The notes below the pieces were generated by a model that saw nothing but the letters and a program-made list of their open reading frames with translations, had not been told where the DNA came from and made no database searches. DNA of 64,000 bases from Prostheceraeus crozeri (taxonomy: Eukaryota > Platyhelminthes > Polycladida > Euryleptidae). The stretch is from NCBI GenBank assembly GCA_907163375.1, contig CAJQUW010007115.1, positions 62,001-126,000 on the forward strand, read 5' to 3'. This document shows positions 21,523 through 31,991 of this stretch, piece after piece. The translations under genes were made by a program, and so were the position numbers. How positions within the stretch are numbered: position 1 is the first letter of the stretch; the number at the start of each line of letters is the position of its first letter.

Positions 21523-21774
21523 TCATGAACGATATACAGTGACTGTTGAAATTATTTCTTCATCACAAAGGGGACAAAATATAGTTTCCAAGGGTATATA
21601 GCATGTAGAACACATGACAAAATGAGAACATGGTAACAAGAGAAGGGATTTTCCCCGTTCAAAACACCTTATGCAGTTCCGTTCACATAATAATTCAAAC
21701 GTCTCTATTTCTAATTTCTTTCTGAAGTCACTTTCATTGATAGAACATTTCGATAAATCAATTGAAGGTTTCAC
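21523..21774 (-). CDS. RING-finger ORF, IAP-type C3HC4
   Basis: The C-terminal half is a RING: CIRCFERGKSLLLLPCSHFV, then MCSTCYIPL and FCPLCDEEI. The spacing and the LLPCSH..MCSTC core are those of inhibitor-of-apoptosis (IAP) RINGs ([22 protein letters not shown]). Such domains are E3 ubiquitin ligases. It lies immediately next to a UBA-like ORF on the same strand; in cellular IAPs a UBA domain precedes the RING. Inferred role: blocking host cell death or steering ubiquitin for the element. No BIR domain is visible. Confidence 0.7.
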   Translation of the reverse strand: MKPSIDLSKCSINESDFRKKLEIETFELLCERNCIRCFERGKSLLLLPCSHFVMCSTCYIPLETIFCPLCDEEIISTVTVYRS

Positions 21775-22028
21775 TTTTTTATCTCCGTTTCAGAAAGTTC
21801 CAATTTCATCCTCCTCATTTCACTGTCTTTATAATGTAGCATTGAGAAATCTTCTATCCAACTACGATCCAAATTAGCATTCATGGTATGCTCATCCAGA
21901 TCCATTAGTCGTTCAACTAAATCACCAGCTTTGATATTTTCACTTAGATATGTAACAGTTTCTATAGCCTTTAGCGAATAACCAAGGTTTCTTGCAACAA
22001 TCCATGAAATTGGGAAACTAGTCATCAA
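21771..22028 (-). CDS. UBA-like ORF next to the RING ORF
   Basis: An 85-residue ORF with NLGYSLKAIETVTYL and AGDLVERLMDL. The pattern of a helix carrying GYS/GFS-like turns, a middle helix and an LVxxLxDL helix fits ubiquitin-associated domains in IAP proteins (MGFS...LVADLV). It is adjacent to the RING ORF on the same strand. The UBA call is by pattern only. Confidence 0.45.
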   Translation of the reverse strand: MMTSFPISWIVARNLGYSLKAIETVTYLSENIKAGDLVERLMDLDEHTMNANLDRSWIEDFSMLHYKDSEMRRMKLELSETEIKK

Positions 22029-22074
22029 TAATCACATAAACAAACAACTTTCACGTATTCATAATTTAACCTAG

Positions 22075-22432
22075 TTATGAAAATCAATACAATTGTCATA
22101 ATGGTCACAATTGTCGCATTTGAGCAAGCAGTCTCAAAACAAACATCTGTTTAAGTTCCGAAATAGATGTTCGCATCCCTATTCTAATTCACATACTCTA
22201 ATTCAATTTCGGAACAAGCCGTTCCGATCCCAACACACAAATAAGTGTACCGAATCATTAAGTATGATCTCAATTCGGCTATCAATCGGAACGCGGTTCC
22301 TATTTACATGATCGAAACATGTTCCGATTGGCAATTCGGAACATGTTCCTATCCATGTTCGCATTGGCAATTCGTAACATGTTCCTATCCAGGTACCTAT
22401 CCACTATCAGTGCGTCCGCAAAACTAACTACT
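22075..22432 (-). repeat. Polinton right terminal inverted repeat
   Basis: Reverse complement of 2422-2765, ending CAAAACTAACTACT. Identity is about 99 percent apart from one extra 24-base repeat unit here and a short indel at the inner end. Confidence 0.92.
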
Positions 22433-22438
22433 GTGAAG
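22433..22438. repeat. Polinton target-site duplication, right copy (GTGAAG)
   Basis: Identical to 2416-2421 and directly abuts the right TIR. Confidence 0.9.
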
Positions 22439-23399
22439 TCCGTAAAACAGCATGCCAGAAGAAATCAGATTATAGAATACACTTTCCGGCCATTCCAAAA
22501 GATACGAGTATTTTATGTAATGGATTACTTGGTCTCACATCGAATGCAGACACGATACATATTTTATCGAAAAAAGCATGCCATTCATACACATCATGTT
22601 TATGTGCTACAATTCGACCTAGTAGTTTCATATGATCATATACTCATTTTAAAATTCGCTGCGCCAGGATACTAAGGTGTGGGAATTAAATTGTTCATGG
22701 TGCAGATATTTATGGTGCAAAATGCAAATTTCTGCTCTGTTACGATAGGTTTGGAAATTTATTTCACATGCGTTCATACTTCAGGAACACCTGTATTATA
22801 CTACTACTTTTCTGGATCACCATTAGCATAAGATATTTTCAAGACAATACATCAGTTGCGCTTGGGACATGAGGTAATTTTAAATTTCTTCCTCATGAAA
22901 TGACTCTGATGAAATTTTTCATGATATGTACTCATAGCAGACAGATAACACGATGTAATTGTGCACTTTTTAGAAGATTCAGCCAAATTAATGCACAAAT
23001 CAACCAAACATTTTCTTTCATTTAATAATTAATTATATGTGTTGAATTGCTACAGAAACACTGATTTAAAAAGTAGGTGATTGACTTACTCCTATTCACA
23101 TCTTGCTCTGACGCCGTAGCGAACAGACGCATCTCATGCGCGGCTCGTTCAGGTTATCTGTGCATTTCTGCAATATCTTGAGCATTTTTATTATCTTGTG
23201 GACTACATTGTCAATTTTGTCATCATTCGATTCGTTTCATCGTTCGCCAGCCTTTGCCACTACTTTTGAACCACTTACTTCTAATCCGGCCTCAGTAACT
23301 CAAAAATTCAAATTTCTGAGTGATCATGGCTTTGTTCCGTGTGATCCTGTCATCCAACAGCATGCGCGAATGACGTCATCTCCACGCATCTGCTACTCT
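22439..23399. other. intron sequence between Polinton and LINE, nothing recognised
   Basis: AT-rich, with only short uninformative reading frames. A 94-residue plus-strand frame at 23136-23417 shows no family. Confidence 0.4.
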
Positions 23400-25820
23400 C
23401 GTTCAGATCTACTGTAGCTCCGATAGAATTATCCTCTCCCACGCAAACAAAGAAGGTGTCTCTGATTTGTGTTGCAAAATTTTTTATGATGTTAGTTTTG
23501 ATGTTAGCTTTGATGTTAGTATTTGTGTCATCTATCACCCTTATTGGGGTAAAGTATCTGCACATTCTACATTACTTGAACATCTTCAACTATTATTAGA
23601 TGATTGTCAAACACGGCACTTTATCATTACCGGGGACATCAATGATTTGAGACTTTATTGATGACTTTTTCTTGCTTACCGATTTTCAGCAACTTGTCAC
23701 TTCTTCTACTAGACGGAAGAATGTACTTGATATTGTTGCTTCCAACCAACCTTTTGTGTTTGACTTTCCAAATTGTGTTGCCCCTTTACGCCGTTCTGAC
23801 CACAAGGGTGTTTTTATTCAACCTGCTAAAATCAAATCAACTCCTCCTGCTAAAATTAAGGTGCGTTCTTTTTCTCCTTCATCATTCGCTTCATGTAAGC
23901 AATATCTATGCATCAGTTGATTGGCACAAATGCTGTCTTTATCTTGATAATATCAACCACATAGTTGAAAACTTTCAGAAGTTCCTGTTTTTTGTCTTCA
24001 AGATTTTTACGAACGAAAAACGGTTCGCATGAGGTGTACAGAGCCACCATGGATGACCCCAGCTTTAAAAGTTCTCTCTGATTCTCGAGACAAGGCTCTT
24101 AACAACGGGAACTATGGGAAGTACCAGCTCCCTAGGGAAAGGTACCTTGATGCTCTCTCCAAAGCTACAAGAAAGCACTTTAACAGTTTGAATTCTTTAT
24201 CTAACACGGATAGGTGGAAAACAGTAAATTCCCAATTGGAAGGTCTCAATTCGAAACTTGATATCGATGAGTCAACTGCACATAAGCTGAACGGTAAGTT
24301 CTTTCCCTCTTTATCCTCTGGTAATTTGCATGAGTTCTGTGATAGTCGAAAGATGGCTACCTCTAATTTCTCCAGTGTTGATGAAGTACAAACTGCGTCT
24401 ATGATTCGGCAATCCAAATCAAATTCAATTGGTCATGATGGTTTGCCGGGTACTTCTTCCGATCGTTTATCGATGAATTATCAGCTCCTCTTACTGATAT
24501 ATTCAATCGCTGTTTATAGTCAGGTGTTTTACCGTATTTCTGGAAATCGGCCAATATTCTTCCCTTACCCAAAGGATGATCATCGTCCTATTTGAATCCT
24601 TAACTTCCTAAGCAAAATCATGAAAAAGCTCGTCAGAGATTGGATTCTCCTTCCCTCAATGAATCATCAGTTCGACTTTCGCCAATTTGGCTTTATCCCA
24701 AAACGTTCCGGTGGCTGCACGAATGCTCTTCTTGCAATAAGGCTAACAGTCTTACAGCATATTTCCATTGACCCTTTTCATCATGCTTGACTCATTGCCA
24801 TCGACTTCCGCAAGGCTTTCGATTCCGTTAGTCACACTACCCTTTTGCAATCCCTCATTAATAACTTCGGATGCGATTCTTTCGTTATTCGGTTTATTCA
24901 GAGCTTTTTGTCAAATAGATTCCAGCGTGTCCATTTGGCTGACATGGTTACCCCCTGGAGGCAGGTAACCAGTGGTGTCCCGCAGGGATCTGTCCTGGGA
25001 CCTCTTCTTTTTGTTACAATGGTTGACAACCTTCCTTATTTACCTGAAACAAAAGTTATTGCGCATGCTGATGACATTACCCTCATTAATTTGAGTAAAG
25101 AGGATACTGACACTTTTCCGAGAGCTGTTAATATCTTCAGCAATTGGGCTTCCTCTAAAAAGCTTTCGATTAATGTTGATAAGACCAAGTGCATGACCGC
25201 TACTCGGAATAATTGTAATCCTTTGACTTTTCCTGTTGTTGTAAATGGCACCATCATTGAAGAAACAAATGCATTGAGATCCTCGGTGTTCACTTTCCTC
25301 ATGACACCAAATGGGACATTCAGTTCGCTCATTTGTATAATAAATGTTGTGAATGATGTCCATGGTTAAGCGCCTCAGAAGAAATTGTAACCCTGGTTTT
25401 GTTATTTGACAGGCCTATGTTGGTCCTGTGTATAGCCACATGGTGTTTTGCAGGCCTGATAATCTGCGATATTTCCGTGAGCAACTTTAAAAAGCTCGAA
25501 CGTTTGGATCGTGTTACTCAAGAATGGGCTAATATGAAGAACATTCCCAGCTTGCAAAGCAGACTTGATAAAAGCAGCGTCAAAATTGTCAAGAAAATTT
25601 CTTGCATGAAAGAGAAACATCCTTTGTCTGTGTTTTTTGATGTCAGGAGGAGTGAGCGTGGCATGAAGCGTTCAAGAATTTTGTGGCCTTTAAACAGGCG
25701 TCTTGTTATGTACCACAAAAGTTTTGTTAAGTTTTCTGTACACTCCTGATATTGCTTTGATGCCATTTTGTGTCATTACCGCCCTTTGTAATTGACAATA
25801 AAGACTTACTATTATCATTA
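23400..25820 (+). mobile_element. CR1/L2-group LINE, 5'-truncated pseudogene
   Basis: Endonuclease remnants come first: ICVIYHPYWGKV, FIITGDIND, RKNVLDIVASNQP and RRSDHKGV. Then PPWMTPALK, the usual EN-RT linker. The RT follows with IGHDGLPG, KSLGFIPKRSG-like text near 24700, GVPQGSVLGPLLFV and VIAHADDITLI (catalytic ADD). Reading switches frame several times, so no full ORF survives. The 3' end near 25800 is CAATAAAGACTTACTATTATC, the AATAAAG plus short-repeat tail usual for L2/CR1 elements. The endonuclease is truncated at its start. It lies in the 31-kb DHX9 intron, antisense to the gene. Confidence 0.85.
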
Positions 25821-27381
25821 TTGCAAGTTGATTAATAAAAATGTAATTTCTGATTAATTACACTGATTACTTCTAGAACAGTCTAAAGAGTCTTTAGACA
25901 ACTAGTGTTAATTACAATCTTTATACAGTATCTGAACAAGTACGAGTGCCAGTATTGGCAGTTGGCGTCGTCCACCTTTTCAAGATACTGTTTAAAATCT
26001 ATTGAAAAGGATTTCATGTAGCAATTTAGCTCAAATAAAACAAATGACTATTATGCGTCGCACGGCCCTACATCAATTTGCGTGTGATTGCATCATCAAA
26101 ACATTGCGATGTACTCCTTTTGCACAAAGATTTATGGAAGATGAATTAATCAATCGGCATGAAGTGGCCTCTGATGAGCGCTATAACCGACGCATGTACA
26201 ATGCAGAGATGTAGCTGGTCCGAAACATTCCAGATCGAACCGCTGACCGGACTTTCAGCGGACTATCACCAACAACGTGATACTGTATAATGATACTTCA
26301 TGAAAGTGGAAACTGTTAAGTACTTGTCGATGCACTCACCAATAATATTAACTTCCAATTTTGTATGATAGCTTACGCAAAAATTACGTTACGCTACAAT
26401 TATGTTGCCCTGTGTCTCGATTCCAATTTGATCATGATACTAGCTTATCATGCAAAGTAGCAATCATGCGATGATGATGTATTTTGACATGTACAGGATG
26501 GTTAGATTAAATTGGATATGTTGCCAAATAGCTATTCATCTTAGAAATAGATCACATAGCATTGGGGCATTTCAGATACTTCAGATTTTGCCCTGATGGC
26601 GAAAGCATCCGGAACATTAAACTAGAAAATACCGACCAATGAAAAACAGGTTTGTCTACTTTGAATAAAATCTGAAAATCTTCGAGAAAATAGAGCAGAA
26701 ACCCCGATAAAGCGATGAAGGCAAAAAAGTAGCGCAATTAGCGCAGTGGTGGTCACTATGGGGTGAATATTCTTCCACAGCCGCTTTCTGAGAGACAGTC
26801 TGTGTCGCAGTGGATGTTGCGATAATCAACTGCAAAATATATATTCACGAGTAGTTGGGTAGATTCGTCGTCAGAGGTGCGTCAAGTGTACAGGAAAGTT
26901 TCCTTGCTGATCAGGAACTCAGGTTGACGAGATCTGACTGTTCCTTTGCATTTCACCCTTCCATCTGGCAGCATAACCAAACCAACGCAGCCTGATCGGA
27001 GAATGAAATCGGTTAAGGGATCAATAAGGTCCATCCAAAATGAGGATCTCCCCAAATGATGGCATTTTTCGACTCCCACTCTCCTTGTCCGAATGTATCC
27101 TAACCTTTTGATCCTCCCCTTCCTCAAGACGTCCTCATTTCCACAGAGCTTTACAGGTTGCAGTATTTATATACGATATTAAAACATACTTACATAGTAT
27201 CTAAATGAATGCATGAATGTCATCATATATTACAATTGGTGGACAATTGATCCCCACACCTTGCCTTAATGTCGGCGGTCACAATTGTGACGTGTTATTT
27301 ATTCATTGATTACTATTCGCTTGAAAACACTGATGTGTGGTGGTGAGGGTTTGACCCTGCCAATTGACACAGTCGCGTAAG
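25821..27381. other. intron sequence, nothing firmly recognised
   Basis: No repeats or domains that I can support. A minus-strand frame at 27127-26882 and a plus-strand frame at 26002-26214 are short and unmatched. Confidence 0.4.
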
Positions 27382-27453
27382 TGGCTCGTAGCTCAGTTGG
27401 TTAGAGCACAAGTCTAGTTAACCTTCGTCGTAGGTTCGAATCCTACCAGGCGC
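27382..27453 (+). tRNA. tRNA-like sequence (pseudo-tRNA or SINE head)
   Basis: There is a good D arm (GCTCAGTTGGTTAGAGC) and a perfect T arm (GTAGG TTCGAAT CCTAC), giving clear box A and box B promoters. The anticodon loop CTAGTTA would give AGT (Thr). The acceptor stem pairs in only about 4 of 7 positions and the anticodon stem in about 3 of 5. It is therefore more likely a tRNA pseudogene or the head of a tRNA-derived SINE than a working tRNA. Confidence 0.5.
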
Positions 27454-27834
27454 GCATCTTTTGCATGGCAATTTGATCCATCGTTTTTTAATTTCATTGT
27501 TGTAAATATCATTTTTGCATTACATGGCACTCAAGTTTACAATATGCCTATACATTTAATCAGTAAATCAGAAACATTTCCTTGAAGATATCAGCATTAT
27601 GTGTTATTAATAGGCCAATACAACAGCCGTAACTTTCTTTAGTTCTCAAATTCTATCATATGCACTCTCTTTAACTTCACGTGAAAATTACACCTTATCT
27701 ATTAACTTCACACGTGGAATTTGTGGTTTTATAATTATACGTGTACTTATAATACGCTACCTCATCTGATCGATCAGTAGAAAAAAAGGAAAAATAATGA
27801 AGGACAACTACCGGTATGGTTAGATAAAATGTAA
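27454..27834. other. spacer, possible SINE body
   Basis: Contains no gene. If the tRNA-like head belongs to a SINE, its body would be here, but I see no clear 3' end. Confidence 0.3.
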
Positions 27835-27842
27835 CATAGCAC
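27835..27842. repeat. hAT target-site duplication, left (CATAGCAC)
   Basis: CATAGCAC flanks the hAT on the left and recurs at 31984-31991. Eight bases is the hAT signature. Confidence 0.9.
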
Positions 27843-28428
27843 TAGGGTTGCGATATTTAAAATATGATATTTTAAATATGTTTTAAATATATTTTAAATA
27901 TGGTTAAAAAAAACATTGTTTTTAATATGTTTTTTTAAAAATTGTTAGGTATTGTTTTTACTGCTGTAATACTGTAGTAAAGTCAGTATTTTTGTTATTT
28001 CGATAAACAATCCACAATTCTTGAGACGATGTAACCCAATTTGTGTATGTATGATTGCGTATTAAATGTCAGTAATTCAATATTTTGAAGAACATGCTTT
28101 CCTAAAGTAGAAAGAGTTGAGTTTACTCTATAACGGTAGACAATAATAACCTCTTCTATCAAGGTATAAAACTGCGGTGCTATGGCTGATAATCACCAGC
28201 ATCAGCGGATGTGTAAAAAACAAGTTCTAGTCTTTCTCCGCATGCGGCTAAGTTTGACTCACAATGATGACGCATTCATCACGTGATGAATGGCTGACGT
28301 GACGGTGACTCAATCTCATACGAAATTGACAATTGGATATTACAAGCATACAATCAAAATCAAGAACTTTTCAACGTGAACTCCTAAATTCACTTGATTA
28401 GTGAAAGTGTCACCGAAAGGTTGTTGCG

Positions 28429-28702
28429 ATGGTTGGAAAAGCTGGGGTGTGCGGGCGAAAGCCTAGCATTTCAAACAAGTATTTCACTATAAAATCTGAC
28501 GGAAGAACTTACTCATGTAAATTTTGTTCCTGGGAAACAAAGCAATGTGCCACCAAAAGGACAAAACATCTCGTCCAAAAGTGCATGTGTGTGTGTGATT
28601 GGTGGATCTGCGACAGGAACTGAAATGCCCCCACCAGCGAAGTCCGCAGCACTGACACCAAGTGATGAACAGCAGCCAACTTCCTCAAAATCTACCTCTC
28701 AG
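28429..28702 (+). pseudogene. hAT transposase exon 1: BED zinc finger
   Basis: Starts MVGKAGVCGRKPSISNKYFT. The BED finger has TYSCKFCSWETKQCAT and a closing KHLVQKC. The main frame closes at 28623, while the Pro/Ser linker seen up to the GTGAGT donor at 28703 reads in another frame, so a frameshift is likely. BED domains bind the transposon ends. Confidence 0.65.
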
Positions 28703-29258
28703 GTGAGTTGATATCAAGATTGCCTTGTCTAGTAAGTCTATTATATCCCAAGAAAAGTAAGTGTAATGTAGACAGTACACACTATATTCAATAGATTCTG
28801 ATGTAGGTCATGTGATTCTTCTTAAATATTTCAGAATAATCAATTACGGTCAATAGTGGGACTCATTTGTTTTCTATTTTACTCACCGGCAATATTCATT
28901 CAAGGCCTACATGGCAAGATGATAACACAGTATAGATAGTACGATAGGTGCATAAAATAGTGCTTGTCATATCTTTCCGATGAGGGTCAGTGGATTCATC
29001 GCAAGTTAAACACGGGTTGCACTCACAGAGGACTGAAAAGCATTGAAAGTTCGCTTAAGCGCTTGACCAACGATTTCGATCAGTAGAATTTTATACTCAT
29101 ACTCATCATCCTGCGACAATTTTTTTGGATTGCACGAGTATTTAATTTAAGTATTTATTTAAGTGTTCAAGAATATGTTTAAGCAGCTAATATAACTAAA
29201 GTTGAAGTTCTTAAAATGTGGAAGCCTAACGATTAAAGTGAAAATGGATAAGTCACTC

Positions 29259-29431
29259 CCTTCTATTTACGACTTTTTATTCACCAAAAGTTACACAAAG
29301 TTAAAAAGTACCCGATGCGTTTCGTCCGAAGACAGTTTCAAGGGACCCTTGAGACTGTCTTCGGACGAAACGCGTCGGGTACTTTTTAACTTTGTGTAAC
29401 TTTTGGTGAATAAAAAGTCGTAAATAGAAGG
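29259..29431. repeat. near-perfect 85-bp-arm palindrome with PLE-tail-like motifs
   Basis: CCTTCTATTTACGACTTTTT at 29259 is mirrored by its reverse complement ending at 29431. The arms extend almost to a centre at 29344-29346 with only a few mismatches. Each arm carries CCTTGAGACTGTC, then CGGACGAAACGCGTCGGG, a stem-GAAAC-GTCGG arrangement like the PLE tails elsewhere in the window. It lies in the first intron of the hAT transposase. Confidence 0.85.
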
Positions 29432-29763
29432 CAGTTGCTATGTAATTCTCTATGCAATTGAAGACAACTTATCTTGAAATGAACCTCCCGTATCGACGCA
29501 CAACGAGTGCTACAAAAGCTATGTTGCAAATAGATATTCTAATTGCGAATTTTTACCTTTAAGTCGGCTTTATCAAACAAGTTCTGCTTAATTTTTAAAA
29601 TTAATCAAAGTATAGACCTACTTTTTATTATTTGTTTGCTTCGTATCCATCTATGCCAGTCCATGACTTTTCGACTCTTGTTTGATCAACTTTCGTAATA
29701 GGATTTTCGCAATCTAATAATAGTCAAACAGATCTTCGGTGTAGCCATGTTAATCTTTTGTAG

Positions 29764-30396
29764 GTGGTTATCATGGGAAGCATCCTTGAAAAGTCTTGAC
29801 GTAAATCGTGCACCTCTTCAGAGATTATGTGTTGACGATGACGCACATGTTCAAGCGCAGGTGGCCCCTGTCAAGCGCGACCTTCTCTCTGATATCCTGT
29901 GGGATCGTGTCAAATCAACGATGAGAGTTGTGTCAGAAATCAGTCGATGGATTGCTGTATTTGAATCAAACATTCCTCGTGCCTCTCTGGTTCCATGTGG
30001 ATTGAGGGCTATAAATGCAGAACTTATCGATAATTCAGCCTTGAGTCAGTCTCCCCTCAGTAGTTGTGATGAGAACTCGTTCAAACAAAAACTACAAAAT
30101 CGCCAGGAGTTCATTTCAGGAGAGAGTGGTGTTCTACATGCTGCAAATATTCTGGACCCTCATCGAAGAGGACAAGACTTGAACTCTATTCAAATATTGT
30201 CTGGAATTCAATTGATCACAAAATGGAGTAACTCTTCTTCAACTGACCCAACGAATGTCATGACCGAACTCGCCGAGTTTCGAACTAAGACTGGGCGATT
30301 CTCATCCGATTTCATTTAGACGGCAGTAGCACCTGACGATACTATAGCGTCTGATATTATACTGAAATATCACAACAATATGCCCCCTCTTACCTG
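29764..30396 (+). pseudogene. hAT transposase exon 2 (one in-frame stop)
   Basis: The exon begins after the acceptor CTTTTGTAG and ends at the donor GTAAGC (30397). It encodes WLSWEASLKSLDVNRAP, comparable to the TRW..LE.AL segment of hAT enzymes, and a helical insertion domain. LTWW is formed across the splice to exon 3. One TAG at 30318-30320 interrupts the frame, and the frame continues open after it to the donor. Confidence 0.75.
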
Positions 30397-31158
30397 GTAA
30401 GCTTGCGTAGCTGAGCCATGTGGTTGTCTATTGGTAGAAATATTTTCCTGAGTCATCTTCCAAAGATAATCTTAAACCATATGTCAATCAATTTTATTGT
30501 ATTGAAGGGGTATAGTGCTGCGTATTGAAACATGCACAATGCATGCACGTATTTTGTTAATGGATATTTTGATTTGTGAGATAAACATGTGTAACTGCAA
30601 AGGATAATTCAAGATTATATCAAAGTCAAGAACTTCATATGCGGTATACCTCTAATTAGGTCTATCTGACCCCAGGCTCAACATTTTGCTTTTCTTCTGT
30701 TACTTGTGTTCCATCTGTGCGCCTTACTTTTACTAATACGTATAAATTATCTGGAGTCAATCATTGAGCACACACAGCATAGCTTGTACGTAGAAATTTT
30801 GATAAGAGTGTGTTTCACTATGTTAAAGTATGACTACGCAAATTCTGTTTAGAGGTACCACTTGAACGACATTTGTTATCAGGATAGATCAAATTTGAAT
30901 ACCAGTGTTGTGTACATGTATGTGGCTTCTCAGTACAGCTGGACACATCGTGTCCATGGGAATTGGAATTTGTATCGATATTTCTTAGTTAACGGAAGTT
31001 AACGTTCCGTTTGTGTACATATTACATGGGGATTATTTAATATTTTTTTTTAATATTCCTGCAGTCTTAAATGCTTCCTTCTTAGTGCGATATGTTAACA
31101 GCGTACTTTAAACGAGCATGAAAAGTCGGAATATAAACATGACCATCTTATCTTTCAG

Positions 31159-31417
31159 GTGGTCTGCATTTTTCGCTGACACCCCACTGTTTCATGTAGC
31201 AAACAGAATTCTTTCTATTGTGCCTCATTCTGCAAACGTGGAGAGGATCAATAGCAAGATGAATTTCATTCATTCAAAGACGCGGAATAGACTACATTTG
31301 GAAAAAGTTACGAAGCTAATGAAGATAACATGCAACATGGGACTTCAAAAAGTATTTGTTGACGATTGCTTCCCATTTGATGCAGATGATGAAAGTGACG
31401 TTGAGTATGTTGAGTGA
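31159..31417 (+). CDS. hAT transposase exon 3: C-terminal dimerisation domain
   Basis: After the acceptor TATCTTTCAG the exon encodes WSAFFADTPLFHVANRILSI, then VPHSANVERINSKMNFIHSK and TRNRLHLEKVTKLM. This matches the hAT_C pattern (ARRLLAIPASSA.SER.FS....KRNRL....V). It ends at a TGA at 31416. The domain makes the transposase dimer. Confidence 0.85.
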
Positions 31418-31983
31418 CGTTGAGTATGTTGAGTGATACTATGTGTTGGTTGAGTGAATATTCATCATCATGAAGGACTGCTTTATTGTAATTTCATCCA
31501 TGCGATACGATTGTTTTGCTAACTTTTGTTTTGTTTCTTTTGCATACTGGCAATATAGTTTTCCATTATCACTTTGTCTTTTTGATCATCATCTCTCATC
31601 GTTTCGTCGTTCTCATCATTTCGTTTCGTATTTTCATTTATTAAAACTCAATTTTTCTGGCTTCTTAATAACTTAAAAGATGAACCCGTGCATCAGAATA
31701 AATGAAAAACGAAATGACAAGCATTCCGACATCCAGTATAACACAAAGCAGCGATCATAGCAAATTGAATGACATTATTTTTGACATTATTTTAGGATTT
31801 TTAAGTATTATATTATGCTTTCCTTTCATTCATTAGGTCTTTAAAAAACAAATTCATGAAGCTATAGCTTACAAAAACTGCTGCAATTCCCATCAATAAA
31901 AAAACAAAAAAAACATATTTTAAATATATTTAAAACATATTTAAAATATGATGGATAAAAAAAACATTTTTTTGGCAACCCTA

Positions 31984-31991
31984 CATAGCAC
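31984..31991. repeat. hAT target-site duplication, right (CATAGCAC)
   Basis: Identical to 27835-27842 and directly abuts GCAACCCTA. Confidence 0.9.

Larger units (their letters stand above)
2422..22432. mobile_element. Polinton/Maverick element, complete in length, broken in coding
   Basis: This 20,011-base self-synthesising DNA transposon has terminal inverted repeats of about 340 bases and a perfect 6-base target duplication. The left half is mostly plus strand (accessory genes, DNA polymerase B, TBP-like ORF). The right half is minus strand (protease, major capsid, core protein, penton, integrase, conserved ORF, ATPase and accessory ORFs). Length, ends and gene set are typical of metazoan Polintons. 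As a fossil it is full-length but not intact, with roughly ten to fifteen breaks, most of them in the polymerase and penton. The two TIRs differ by only about two substitutions in 310 aligned bases plus two short indels, which suggests a recent insertion. It sits inside an intron of the host DHX9 gene. Confidence 0.95.
27843..31983 (+). mobile_element. hAT transposon, 4.1 kb
   Basis: Ends are TAGGGTTGC and GCAACCCTA with an 8-base duplication CATAGCAC. Both ends are followed inward by repeated TTTAAATAT / ATATTTAAAA words, probably transposase-binding subterminal repeats. Inside are a BED zinc-finger exon, a middle transposase exon and a C-terminal dimerisation exon, separated by GT-AG introns. 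The segment coding for the first two catalytic acidic residues of the RNase H fold is missing between the first two exons. In its place is non-coding DNA with an 85-base-arm palindrome, so the copy is probably non-autonomous. Confidence 0.88.

Noticed and set aside
29202-29399. 65-residue ORF across the hAT-intron palindrome
   Set aside because: It reads through the two arms of a palindrome and shows no protein character.
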